A DNA stretch of 64,000 nucleotides from Sacculina carcini (lineage: Eukaryota; Arthropoda; Thecostraca; Sacculinidae), in NCBI GenBank assembly GCA_916048095.2, contig OU696582.1, forward strand, positions 4,184,001 through 4,248,000. Reading direction: 5' to 3'. The stretch's first letter is position 1; the number at the start of each line of letters is the position of its first letter. The position numbers were made by a program, and so were the translations under genes. Positions 21,568 to 34,309 of this stretch are shown here, piece after piece. The notes under the pieces were generated by a model, which saw only the letters and a program-made list of their open reading frames with translations, did no database searches and was not told the DNA's origin.

Positions 21568-24298
21568 TCTATATATATAAAAGAGATCCTCTGTGTGTCT
21601 GTCTGTCTGTTTGTGTGTCCCACTCTCCTTGGTCCATTTTCTATCAGCTAATACTCGGCCACCACTTGGCGTACTCGCTAACAATTTATACCATTACGTT
21701 GGAAATTTTCTTGTCTACACTGTAAGCTAAATTTCAAATTTTAAAAATTAAACCAAAAAAAGTTATAGCGGTGAAAAGACAAAATGAACCCTTAAAAATG
21801 CGAAAATTTTGGTCAATTTTCTGAAGACTACTCCTCCTAAACCAGCAATGGTACAACTATACAAATTATACCACCGTGTAGAAAATTTTCTGTTCTACTC
21901 AACGAATTATAATTTATACCCAAAAATTGAATATAAAACATGTAAAATGGAAAAAAATTCAATCCACATTCAAAATTTTATTTAAACTCCACGCGTCCGA
22001 TTTTCTATACTTTTTTCTCTATTTCTCAAAAACTAATTATCACACATCTAAATAAATAATACCATCATGCTGGGAATTTTGTTTTCTACAACACGGTATA
22101 ATTTTTAGTTTTCCAAAAAGTATTAAAAAAAGTTACGGCGGTGTGAAGTGTAAATGACCAAGTCAAAAAGGCAAAATTAGCACACAAAAACGTGAATATT
22201 TTGGTCAATATTTCGCTACCTATTTTCTCATAAACCAGCAATGGTACAGCTATAACAATTATACTATTGTGTAGATAATTTTGTGTTCTACAAGATAAGC
22301 TATAATTTATACCCAAAAATGATACAAAAAACGTGTAAAATTGGCAAAATTCTCAAAAACATTTGTAACATTTTAAACATTTCTAATTTTCCAAAGTGTA
22401 TCTGGAAGAAGTTACGGCGGTGTAACGTCAAAATGTCATGTTGCCAATGTGACAGCTATTATGCGCACTTGCGATTACACATGAATATACACTGATTTAA
22501 TTTCACTGAAGTCCAATCACAATTAACGCACTTGCGATTACACAGGAATATACTACTATGTAGAGAATTTTGTGTTCTACAAGATAAGCTATCATTTATA
22601 CCCACAAATGATACAAAAAAGTGTAAAATTGGCAAAATTCTCAAATACATCCAAAATTACACTTGAACACCGGGTGATTAAAATTAATTCATTTTCTACC
22701 TATTTCTCAGGAACTATTTGTCACACATTACAATAAATTATACCATCGTGCTAGAAATCTTGTTTTCTACAATACGGTATAATTTATAATTTCCCAAAGT
22801 GTATCTGAAGGACGTTACGGCGGTGTAAAGTTAAAAGCACATATTACCAATTTGACAGCTATTATGCCCACTTGCGATTACACAGGAATATACACCGATT
22901 AAATTTCACTGAAGCCCAATCACAATTCAGAATGCATCATATTAGCTCCAAGCATGGATGATGTGGTTTTACTGGGTGCAGTTTAATTAATGCTACACTA
23001 TACTGAATAGAAAGCCTTTATTGTCCTCAATATTTATACATGAATTGTTCCGCACGACGGGCGGGTAAAATGCTACTGGGAACAAAGAAAACTACTGAAT
23101 TTTACTGTGTAATTTAATTGGTTTAATTTCAAGTTGCATACGCTTGAGTTGCATAAGGATACGGATTGTAATATCATGCAATGCCAACTATATGCATCTG
23201 CTGTTTTAGCGGAAGCATTAATCTGGAATTATAGAGATGACAGAAAGTTTCATTGTTTTGATAGTGTTACACTTCTGAATTACTACACACGAAGGACGGG
23301 TGTGAATTTGAGCAGTGTTGAGGGAAAAAGCATCGTCAATAATCAAAACAAGAATTTACAAATTTGACTTTTTCTATTGGTCGTTTTTCATCAATTTTCT
23401 TTGTGTTTGTTTCGTGTTTGAGTTATTAATTATTCCGCACGACGGGCAGCTTTAAATATGAGGCGGGTTGTGGAAAAACATGTTTTCTAAATTGAAACAT
23501 AAATTTCACATTTAGACTTTTATATTGGCTAAAACTTTCCTATGGGTTTGTTTTTCTTTTTCAATTTTCACTAATTTTTTTTATGAATTGAATATTAATT
23601 ATATTTTATGAACTGTTCCGCACGACGGGCGGGCTTAAATGTATCTATAAAGAGTGGGTTTAAATGATAGCGAGTTATATCATATTTTGCTAGCAGTAAA
23701 TATTCTAGCGATAAAAGTAGAATAGCTCTTGAGCAAATGATGGTGGAGAATGATGTGAACCTTCAAATATATTTTGCGATCTGATGATATATGTATTAGG
23801 AATAATACGTAGCAGAATATAGATTGCATGATATAATATCGACTGTATTATCAAGGGCTGTAACATCGGTGTAATCCAAATGAGGTGGCATAATTGTGCG
23901 GGCTCACTGGTATAAATGAGAGGCTTCAAACGTAAACTAAGCAATGGATCATGTTTATGAAATAAAAATGTCCCGCGGGCAGTAACTAAAGACAATAAAA
24001 CGTTCAATTTCACCGTGTAAAACGAGTTTATATACTAAACTAACTTATTTAACTTCAAGGTCCAGAACGGATCGTATTTGAGCTCTGAATTATTCCGTAC
24101 GACGGGCGGGTTTCAATATGAGGCGGGTTGAGGGATCATATTTTGTCAAAATAAACATGAAAAATGAAATTTAGAATTTTCATTTGATTAGGATTTATAT
24201 GGATTTAACATTAAACAAATTAATTTGATTTTTTGTATTAATATAAAATAAATTTTATTTCATGAATTGCTCGCACAACGGGCGGGTTTTAATGCTAG
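21568..24298 (+). mobile_element. Helitron-like repeat unit 2, near-identical tandem copy
   Basis: 2731 bp from the TC start at 21568 to CTAG at 24295-24298. It repeats 19011-21742 with an offset of 2731-2732 bp. By eye I see only a handful of differences, for example one A fewer near 22617, a C/T nearby and a G/A near 22793. It is therefore a very recent tandem duplication, or an assembly duplication. Confidence 0.7.
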
Positions 24299-27200
24299 TC
24301 TATATATATAAAAGAGATCCTCTGTGTGTCTGTCTGTCTGTTTGTGTGTCCCACTCTCCTTGGTCCATTTTCTATCAGCTAATACTCGGCCACCACTTGG
24401 CGTACTCGCTAACAATTTATACCATTACGTTGGAAATTTTCTTGTCTACACTGTAAGCTAAATTTCAAATTTTAAAAATTAAACCGAAAAAAGTTATAGC
24501 GGTGAAAAGACAAAATGAACCCTGAAAAATGCGAAAATTTTGGTCAATTTTCTGTAGACTACTCCTCCTAAACCAGCAATGGTACAACTATACAAATTAT
24601 ACCACTGTGTAGAAAAAGTTCTGTTCTACTCAACGAATTATAATTCATACCCAAAAACTTAATATAAAACATGTAAAATGAAAAAAAATTCAATTTACAT
24701 TCAAAATATATTTAAACTCCACGCGTCCGATTTTCTATACTTTTTTCTCTATTTCTCAAAAACTAATCATCACACATCTAAGTAAATAATACCATCATGC
24801 TGGGAATTTTGTTTTCTACAACACGGTATAATTTTTAATTTTCCAAAGTGTATTAAAAAAGTAACGGCGGTGTGAAGTGTAAATGACAAAGTCAAAAAGG
24901 CAAAATTTGCACAAAAAACGTGAATATTTTGGTCAATATTTCGCTACCTATTCCTCATAAACCAGCAATGGTACAGCTATAAAAATTATACTATTGTGTA
25001 GAACATTTTGGGTTCTACAAGAAAAGTTATAATTTATACCCACAAATGATACAAAAGACGTGTAAAATTGGCAAAATTCTCAAATACATCCAAAAATTTC
25101 ACTTGAACACCGGGTGATTAAAATTAATTCATTTTTCTACCCATTTCTCAGGAACTATCCGTCACACATTAAAATACGGTATAATTGTTAATTTTCCAAA
25201 GTGAACCTAAAGGAAGTCACGGCGGTGTAAAGTCAAAATGTCATGTTGCCAATTTGACAGCTATTATGCGCACTTGCGATTACACATGAATATACACTGA
25301 TTTAATTTCACTGAAGTCCAATCACAATTTACGCACTTGCGATTACACAGGAATGTACTACTGTGTAGAGAATTTTGTGTTCTACAAGATAAGCTATAAT
25401 TTATACCCACAGATGATACAAAAAACGTGTAGAATTGGCAAAATTTTCAAATACATCCCAAATTACACTTGAAAACCAAGTGACTAAAATTAATTCATTT
25501 TTCTACTATTTCTCAATAACTATTTGTTATACATAAAAATAAATTATACCATCGTGCTAGAAATCTTGTTTTCTACAATACGGTATAATTTGTAATTTTC
25601 TAAAGTATATCTGAAGGAAGTTACGGCGGTGTAAAGTCAAAAGGAAATATTGCCGATTTGACAGCTATTATGCGCACTTGCAATTACACAGGAATATACT
25701 ACTGTGTAGATAATGTTGTGTTCTACAATATAAGCTATAATTTATACCCACAAATGATACAAAAAACGTGTAAAATTGGCAAAATTCTCAAACACATCCC
25801 AAATTACACTTGAACACGGGGCGACTAAAATAAATTCATTTTTCTACATATTTCTCAGAAAATATTTGTCACACATTAAAATAAATTATACCATCGTGCT
25901 AGAAATATTGTTTTCTACAATACGGTATAATTTGTAATTTCCCAAAGTGTATCTGAAGGAAGTTACGGCGGTGTAAAGTCAAAAGGACATATTGCCAATT
26001 TGACAGCTATTATGCGCACTTGCGATTACACAGGAATATACACCGATTAAATTTCACTGAAGCCCAATCACAATTAAGAATGCATCATATTAGCTCCAAG
26101 CATGGATGATGTGGTTTTACTGGGTGCAGTTTAATTAATGCTACACTATACTGAATAGAAAGGCTTTATTGTCCTCAATATTTACACATGAATTGTTCCG
26201 CCCGACGGGCGGGTAAAATGCTGCTGGGAACAAAGTAAACTAATAAATTTTACTGTGTAATTTAATTGGTTTAATTTCAAGTTGCATACGCTTAAGTTGC
26301 ATAAGGATATGGGTTGTAATATCATGCAATGCCAACTATATGCATATTCTGTTTTAGAGAAAGCATAAATCTGGAATTATAGAGATGACAGAAGGTTTCA
26401 TTGTTTTGATAGTGTTACACTTCTGAATTACTATACACGAAGTACGGGTGTGAATTTGAGCAGTGTTGAGGGAAAAAACTTCGACAATAATTAAAACAAG
26501 AATTTACAAATTTATATTTTTCTATTGGATAAGCTTTTTGCTTTTTGATTCATTATATTATATTTATAGTTCCGCACGACTGGCGGGTTTAAATACGAGG
26601 CTGTTCGAGGAAAATATTTTGCCACATCAAAAATAAAAACATTCATATTTAGACTTTTCTATTGGTTAAGAGTTTTTATGGGTTTACTTTTTGTTTTTTA
26701 ATTTCTAATCATTTTTTATTAATTCAATACTCATTTTACTTTATTTATTGTTCTGCACAAAGGGCGGGTTTTAATGCTAGATGGTGATGTTGAGTTATAA
26801 ATATATTTTGAAAACATTATGATAAAAAAATTAATCATTTTTCATTGTTTTGTGTCAGAGTACTGAAATATTCAGCAGGACGGGCAGGTTTAAATAGGAT
26901 TATTTTGGGTTTACTCTTTTCTTTATTAATTCATATTTGTTTTCTCTTATGAATTGGATATAAATTTAATAGTATGAAATGTTTCGCACGACGGGCGGGT
27001 TTACATGCTAGAATTTTCATTGTTTTGTGCGTGTTAGTGTTCTGAATTATTCCGCACGACGGGTAGGTATAAATATGAGGTGGATTAAGGGATAATATTT
27101 TGTCAAATTTATAATTTAAATATTCACATTTAGAGTTTTTGTTGGTGAACGTATTTACAGATTAAATTTTTTGCTTTTTAATTTTTATACAGTTTATTTT

Positions 27201-27990
27201 ATGGATTGAATATGCATTTTATTTTATGAATTGTTGAGCACGACGGGCGGGTTTTTATATGAGGCGGGTTAAAGGAAAATATGTTGTCAAAATAAAAACA
27301 AAAATAATTAAATTTATACTTTTCAATTGAGTAAGATTTTAATGAGTATATCTGTTTTCTTTTTTAATTTGCAATATGTTTATGAATTAAATATGGATTT
27401 CATTTTATGAATTGCTCCGCACAACTGGCGGGTTTCAATGCTAGACGGTGATGTCAAGTTATAAAAATATTTTGGAAACATTATGATGAAAAAGTGTAGT
27501 CATTTTTCATTGTTTCGTGTCTGAGTTCTGAATTATTCAGCACGACGTGCATGTATAAATATGAGGCGGTGTAGGCAAACTATTATGTGAAAATAAATAT
27601 GAAAATATAGAAATTTAGACTTTTTTATGGGTTTACTCCACTCTTTTTTAATTCATATTCCTTTTCTCTTATGAATTGAATACAAATTTAATAGTATGAA
27701 CTGTTTCGCACGACGGGCGGGCTTACATGCTACAATTTTCATTGTTTGTTACGTGTTTGTGTTCTGAATTATTCCGCACAATGGGTGGGTATATATATGA
27801 GGCGGGTTGAGGAAAAATATTATGTCAAATTAAAAATACAAATATTCACACTTGAACTTTTCTATTGAGTAAGACATTTATGAGTTTTCATTTTCTTTTT
27901 TAATTTGGAATATTTTTTATATATGAAATTTTATGAATATTTATTCCATTTTATGAATTCCTCCGCACAACGGGCGGGTTTTAATGCTAG
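24299..27990 (+). mobile_element. Helitron-like repeat unit 3 (direct, diverged)
   Basis: Starts TCTATATATATAAAAGAGAT at 24299 and ends at CTAG 27987-27990. It is clearly older than units 1 and 2. It contains more tandem modules (TTACGGCGG-type words near 24864, 25620 and 25964) and more hairpin subunits, several ending in CTAG (26777, 27008, 27441). A second, degenerate copy of the terminal motif follows at 27991-28012. No coding capacity. Confidence 0.5.
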
Positions 27991-28016
27991 TCAACGGGTG
28001 GGTTTTAATGCTTTAA

Positions 28017-29453
28017 GATCTGTCGCTGGAAGAAGCGATTGTCATTTGCCGCAGTAGCGAAACCGCAAAAGAGAATGCCGCAATGATGCGAGAACGCAGT
28101 ATCAACAAAATGTCCAGCTACAACCAGAGGCAACGTTCCGCAGAGCATCAATCCAGTCCAGCAAACAGATGTACAAGATGCGGTCACAATAAACACAAGG
28201 ATGCAAAGATGTGCCCTGTCCTCAACGTGGAGTGTCGGAAGTGCATAAAGAAAGGGCACTATGAGAAGTGCTGCCGCAGCCGGTACGAGTCGGCACCCCG
28301 GCAGAAGACTCCCTCTACGAACAAAGGCAGATCAGTGCATCATAAAATGGTGTCGGACGTGAACGTCGGTGCCACGGGTCAGCGAAAAGATATCCCATCG
28401 ATAACGGTCCATGTGGAGCATACTTCTGGGAAGAGTTATCCCATGGTGTGTATAACTGAAACGGGTGCCGCAGTGTCAGTCATCAGTGCATCAATGGCAC
28501 GACGTGTGGGGCTATATCGCAACAATTTTAAACCACCGGATGATATCCTCCTCGGTGCAGACGGGCATAGACTGAAATGCTTAGTTCGTGCTGACGTCAC
28601 AGTGAAGCTGGGTGACGTAGCTGTAAACACATGCCTGTACGTTGTCAAGGGCCTGAGAGGCTCACTGCTGTCGTGGCAAGACGCAGTAAAATTGAAAATA
28701 CTGCCGATATCATTTCCCCGACAAATTCTGTCGGTGGGAAAACAGGAAACGTTTACGGGGAAATCCAAGATACCCGTACCAATCCACGATCACAGAAAGA
28801 CGGAGCAGACACACCGAAGCAAAATGGGACAGCGTCCAGTGTGGAAGCTGAAGCGACCACCAACTGCAGCGGAGCGTCGTGAGCATCGACGTGCAATGAT
28901 AGACACATTTTCAGATGTGTTTGAGCAGCCAAACAGTATCTTGCTCAAAATGCAGGGAGGTCCAATGCGCATCGAGTTAAAAGAAGGAGCTGTGCCATAT
29001 GCCATCACCGCAGCTAGGCAAATACTTTTCTGTTTCAGAAATGCTATTGAGAAGCAATTAAGCGAGCTGCAGAGCAGTGGAGTAATACAAAAAGTGCATG
29101 AACCAACTACATGGTGTCATCCCATGGTTCTAGTGGCCAAGAAGTCCAGAGATGGGTCGACAATAGGGTGTCGGTTAACTGTTGATTTGACGAAACTCAA
29201 CCGGTATGTGAAACGGCCTACCTATCCAGTCAAATCACCAATTGACGTCGTATCATCGATCGCCGGTGAAGCCCGATTTCTGACGACACTGGACGCAAAA
29301 TCTGGTTACTTCCAAATACCCATACATGAAGATGATAAGCATCTGACTTGCTTCATCACCCCATGGGGACGCATCAAGTTCAAACGAGCGGTCATGGGAC
29401 TCGTATCAAGCGGAGACGAGTACAACAGGCGAGGTGACGAGTACAACAGGTGA
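28017..29453 (+). pseudogene. G1 gag-protease-RT (N-terminal part of pol)
   Basis: An open frame from 28017. A gag C terminus (DLSLEEAIVICRSSE) is followed by two zinc-knuckle-like Cys clusters (CTRCGHNKHKDAKMC and CRKCIKKGHYEKC). The aspartic protease active site reads ETGAAVSVI, not the usual D-T/S-G, so the catalytic Asp is replaced by Glu. The RT then follows through TLDAKSGYFQIPIHEDD (first catalytic Asp) to GLVSSGDEYNRR. There the frame is lost: a 21-bp direct duplication (GACGAGTACAACAGG word at about 29417 and 29438) with loss of a few bases shifts the frame. Confidence 0.85.
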
Positions 29454-30660
29454 CGCAGCCTTGGGTGACCTGCCTCAAGTGTGTAAAGTCGTCGACGATA
29501 TACTTGTGTATGACGGCGCCTATGATGAGCATCTTGCGCGCGTCTGGTCAGTGCTGCAGCGTTGTGACTCAGCAGGCATTACTCTCAACGCCAAAAAATT
29601 CAAGTTTGCTTGCTCGGACGTGGATTATTGCGGATACCGCATAGATCATACAGGCTACACAGCCGACGAGCGAAAAGTTAAAGCCATTGCTGAATTTCCA
29701 GTTCCAGAAGGCATCACTGACTTGAGGTCTTTCATGGGCCTGGTTAACCAGCTGGGAAATTTTTCTTCAAACGTTTCTACAGATTCATCACCGTTACGGG
29801 ATTCGTTAAAACCGAAAAATATGTGGAATTGGACTGAAGCACACACGAAAGCGATGAAAGCCGTGCAGACGGCGTTGATCGAACCTCCCAGCCTGGGTTT
29901 TTACAGCTCATCGCGGGAAACCGTGCTGGAAACAGATGCAGCACGGATTGCAGGATTGGGGTTTATGCTCCGCCAACGTGACAATACGGGAAAATGGCGC
30001 CTCATCCAATGTGGGTCACGTTTTTTGACGGACACGGAAACGCGATATGCAGTATGCGAGCTGGAATGTCTGGCAATTATCTGGGCATGCCAAAAGTGTT
30101 CTATGTATCTGATCGGCTTGCCTAAATTTCTGGTGGTTACAGACCACAGACCCTTGGTGCCCATTCTGAATCAAAAAGGTCTATCAGGCATCGAAAATCC
30201 TCGCATATTACGCTTCAGGGAAAAATTGCTACCGCTCTCGTTCGAGGCCAAATGGCGCCCGGGAACGGAGCACCACGCAGCCGACGCGTTGTCGAGACAT
30301 CCAGTGGACAAGCCATCAAAAGAAGATGAGTATGAGGCGGAAGAAACGATTGAAGATGGGCTGCATATTCAAACTGTAGCAGTCATAAACGCGGTGGACG
30401 ATGAAGGTCGGCGCGTATCACCTCTCGAAGATGCAACAGTAACAACAGTTCGTAATGCCGGAGAAATGGACCCAGAGTATACAGCTGTAAGAGAGGCTGT
30501 TATCAAAAGTTTTCCCAGCAGGAGAGAAGAAATGCCTCAACATATCCGTCAATACTGGAGTGTGCGATCGGCTGCTGGTGGACGGAGACCTAGTGTTTTG
30601 TGGACAACGCCTACTGATCCCGGGAAAATTGTGCAAAGATACCTTGGAAAGACTGCATGA
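29434..30660 (+). pseudogene. G1 RT C terminus and RNase H
   Basis: Continues pol after the frameshift. KVVDDILVYD supplies the catalytic Asp pair of RT, followed by GITLNAKKF and GYRIDHTGYT. The RNase H domain starts at VLETDAAR and contains AVCELECLAIIWA and VTDHRPLV, then ADALSRHP. The sequence then enters the integrase linker. A frameshift near 30580 moves integrase into another frame. Confidence 0.85.
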
Positions 30661-31584
30661 TGCCCATCTTGGTATGGTAAAAACAAAGCAACGTGCCAGG
30701 CAAACCGTGTTTTGGCCCGGCATCGACAACGATATAGAAAATGACATAGCGTCGTGCAGCGCGTGCCACAAATATTTGCCCAGCCAGCCAAAAGAACCAC
30801 TGGTGCAAGAACCAATGTGCTCTAGGGTGTTTTAGCAAGTGGCGGCAGACTACTTCAACCATGCGGGACGTACATATCTGGTTTACGTGGATCGGCTATC
30901 TGGTTGGCCAATGGTCTCGTCATGCCAGCGAGAAGCCTCAGCGAGAGAACTGGTGAGTTCGCTGAGAGAACATTTTGCGGCCGTGGGAGTACCAACGGTC
31001 CTACGTAGTGATGGTGGACCGCAGTTCAAAGCACGTTGAACCCGTGATTTTTTTCACCGATGGGGAGTGAGGCACATGATGTCGTCGCCATATCACCATC
31101 AAAGCAATGGCCTGGCTGAGGCTGCGGTCAAATCTGTGAAGAGATTAGTGCAGAAAACGACATCGTCAGACAAGCTGGACACGGACGAGTTTGCTAGAGG
31201 ACTACTGGAGCTACGGAATTCATCGAGAGCAGATGGAAAGTCGCCAGCACAGATCCTGTTTGGACACCCCATCCGATCAGCTGTTCCTGCTCATCGCTCA
31301 GCTTTCTCCGTCGAATGGAAAGAGGCCGACGAGGAGTATGACAAGCGAGCAAATGAGACGGCGGCGCGGACCAAGCAGTATTATGATCGAGGTGCAAGAG
31401 AACTTCGTGGACTGCGAATAGGGAACCACGTTAGCATACAGGACCCAGACACCGGGCGGTGGGACAGATGCGGAGTGGTACCAGCCATCGGTAACCACCG
31501 TGATTATGTCATACGCTTACCGAGTGGACGATCCCTGCGTCGTAACCGACGATACTTGCGGTTGTATTTTCCGCTCATAGATGC
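30560..31584 (+). pseudogene. G1 integrase with two stop codons
   Basis: Zinc-binding H-x3-H (LHDAHLGM) and C-x2-C (CSACH) motifs are followed by the DDE core: Asp in VAADYF, Asp in LRSDGGPQF and Glu in SNGLAEAAV. TAG near 30833 and TGA near 31038 interrupt it. The C-terminal domain (NHVSIQDPDTGRWDRCG, then LPSGRSLRRNRRYLR) runs until the G2 LTR starts at 31585. Confidence 0.85.
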
Positions 31585-31785
31585 TGTTAGTGTATTAGTG
31601 TTGGCGTTTGTTTGAGCGGCACTGTTGAAATGATGTGTGCGTGTGTATGTGTGCGTGCGCTGTGTGTATGCGCGTGTGTTCACAACTGTAGAAGAGGGTG
31701 CATGTGCGTGCGCGTGTTCATGTGCTGTTACGCGTACTCGGTGTTTATGGAACTGCTTGTTTTGTGTATGTATGTATGTATGTGC

Positions 31786-31832
<47 letters not shown>

Positions 31833-31977
31833 TGGAAGTGTAGCGTGAATGTGAATATGTGTGGCATTGGTGTTTGGGATTTCTGGTGGGCCGGAGGTGC
31901 TTAGTTCTGTGCTGCTCTTTGGTGTAATAATATAGCGTTGATTTTTATTTGGTGCTCGTACAAGCTATTTCGGCAAT
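31585..31977 (+). repeat. 5' LTR-like repeat of G2
   Basis: About 393 bp matching 41937-42283. It contains a (TG)n expansion at about 31790-31830 that accounts for most of the 46-bp length difference. The exact LTR end is uncertain: a PBS-like TTTGGTGCTCGTAC near 31950 may lie just past it, which would give a very short leader before the gag ATG at 31978. Confidence 0.7.
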
Positions 31978-34309
31978 ATGACGGAGAAAGAGTTTGACCT
32001 TAGACTTATTCCTGAGTTCGACGGAAAAGATGATGCTGTTCAGTGGATCAGCAAAGTGAAGAAAATATGTAAACTCAGGAGAGTTTCTGACGTCGCCACA
32101 GTTATTCAGATGAGGCTGTCTGGAGATGCCTATGCTGTGGTTAGTGATGCAAAAAAAACGTTTTTTTTGGTTGCGGTATTTTTTTGCAAAAAAAACATGT
32201 TTTTCTTAAGTTTTTTTTGTTTTTTTTGTTTTTTTAGAATTAGCCCCAATTGTCATCGGATGTTAGATTTTAGTACATAGAAATGAGTTCAATTGATGTT
32301 TTGTACATCTTTACGTGTCTTATTTAAAAGAAAATTTGATAATAGTATAAAAAACAAGAATATTTATCAATAAATACCTAAGGAGACTGTTTGAAAGTGC
32401 ATCCGGGTCCGGTGGTTAAGTTTTTTTCATTGAGAAAACCCATGTTTTTAAAGATGGTTAAAATTATGTGGATATTTTAAATAATTTGTCAGCATAACAA
32501 AACAAATTCATTGAATAATCATGTATTTTTTAAAAGAAACCATGTTTTTTATGAACAAATGCAATGATGTTTTCCAAACTGGTTTTAAATTCGTTTTATT
32601 AATGTACAGGTCCAGAAAATATTGGCAGCAGAACAAGACAAGCTAATTGGTTGGTCAAGTGTTTTCTTTGACAAACGTTCATTTAAACTAACGCTTTTTT
32701 AATGAAACAATGTTTTCTAAAACAGTATCTATGTAAGATAGATTTGATTGATGTACGTTCAAATAACTTTTGTATAGCAAGTAGCCTGCTGGTACGTATA
32801 AGCGGCTGGTTAAACCACTTAATTTAAACTGTTCTTTTAAACCATGGTTTTTTCAAAATATATTTTTTGCAAAAACTGTTTTCGTAGATGTAGATAATGC
32901 GAAAAAAATGGCGACAGATCAAGGAAAGTTTAACCAAATTAACTGTTTTTTTATTAGTAACCTGTTTTTAGAACTGGTTTTAAGGATGATGGTTTCTTTG
33001 ATGTAGTTATTTGTGTTCAAATACTTTTTTGTACATCAAATATATTTCCTCAGTTGTTTTTTTCCTACACGAAAATATTGTCCGTTTTTCTGGTCCGTTG
33101 CCACTGCGACCCGCTTTTATTCGTAGTCTCATTAGGGACACTAAGTTTGTGTGTATATTTGTAGTCTTTGTGTAAATATTTGCAGTGTTTGTACTCTTAT
33201 ATTTGCAAATAATTGATCTGCTGAATGAAATTATGAAACTTATTATAACCAACGTAGTTAATTTCTGGCAGTAAAAAGTTAATGTGTAAAAAATAAAAAT
33301 AAATTATGCCACCTGTTGTTTTTTTTAAAACAGTTTCAGATTTTAGCAGAAAAAACGGTTCTCAAACCCTGCTTTCTTACACAATGATTAACTCAATAAT
33401 TGAATGCAAAACTGTACTGTACATAGAAGTGCCGCACAGTACCGTGCAAACAATGATATTAGGCCTTTCAGACACATTATAACAATTATATTGTGCATAT
33501 TTAATGATAATTCAATTTGATAGGGACACTAATAGCATGAATAACCCATGTGTTGATAAAAATAATTCATTTAACATCCCAAATATATCATTTCCATAAT
33601 TTGAATTCTTTGCATGACTCTTAAAAAAACCAAAAAGAACGTGTTTTTTTTGTCGCGGTTTTTTTTGGCAAAAAAACGTTTTTTTTTAAAAAACCGTCGG
33701 TTTTTTTAGGTCGCATCTCTAGCTGTTGTAGACAGACTCTCTGACTCAGACAAGTTGGATGTGGACAACGTAACCGAAGATCTTTCTCGTGCCTTTGGCT
33801 CTGATCCCTATTTATCATACGAGGAATTGGTTGATTGCACGCTGAAAAGTGGTGAGTCCGTTAATGTCTATTTGGCTGACATCGAAAAACTGGCTGGAAG
33901 ATGTGGCATAGCTGGTCAGCTTGCACTGAAGTGCGCTTTTGTAACCGGCCTACCTGAAAACGTCAGACACGTGTTGCGAGCTAACTCCAAGCTGGAAGAC
34001 ATGTCCCTAGAATGTGTACTCGATCGTGCCAGAATCGTGTTGGCTGATGAGCGAGAGTCTACGGCTCGCAACAGTGTTTGTGCATCACAGAAACGAGATG
34101 TGAGGACTAGTAGCGACAATCGTCAATTGAGATGTTTCAAGTGTGGTATGTTTGGTCATGTAACTAGAACATGTCGAAAAAGAAGACAGGGAATTATATG
34201 CTTCCTCTGTGTTGGTGAAGGTAACATTGCTGCAAAATGTTCAAGATTTCCGGATTCGGCAAACGGAATGGGAGAAGAGACGTCGGCGCCGGTCTCTTCT
34301 CACCTGTAA
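31978..34309 (+). pseudogene. G2 gag, split by a hAT-type insertion
   Basis: gag begins at the ATG at 31978 (MTEKEFDLRLIPEFDGKDD) and is cut at 32141. It resumes at about 33730 with VDRLSDSDKLDVDNVTEDLS. The downstream part has a gag capsid-like region, then a zinc knuckle CFKCGMFGHVTRTC and a second Cys cluster (CFLCVGEGNIAAKC, imperfect). The frame ends at 34309 and the protease lies in another frame, so a frameshift or a programmed shift separates them. Confidence 0.8.
32142..33721. mobile_element. Non-autonomous hAT-like transposon in G2 gag
   Basis: A 1580-bp insertion has inverted ends TAGTGATGC... and TAGAGATGC... (reverse complement at the right end), both followed by A-rich sequence. 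It is flanked by an 8-bp near-duplication, GCTGTGGT (32134-32141) and GCTGTTGT (33722-33729). The second G2 gag copy at 42440 shows the empty site. The interior is AT-rich with T-runs and no transposase. The 8-bp duplication and the TAGNGATGC ends fit the hAT superfamily. Confidence 0.75.

Larger units (their letters stand above)
28013..31584 (+). mobile_element. Ty3/gypsy element G1, truncated at both ends
   Basis: gag C terminus, protease, RT, RNase H and integrase occur in the gypsy order on the plus strand. The 5' LTR and most of gag are missing; sequence starts in frame at 28017, right after the Helitron-like unit. The 3' end stops inside the integrase C terminus, exactly where the TGTTAG end of the G2 LTR begins (31585). 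One frameshift and at least two nonsense codons are present. Confidence 0.85.

Noticed and set aside
28083..31584. Host-gene interpretation of the zinc-knuckle ORF
   Set aside because: Gag, protease, RT, RNase H and integrase follow in gypsy order, with stops and frameshifts.
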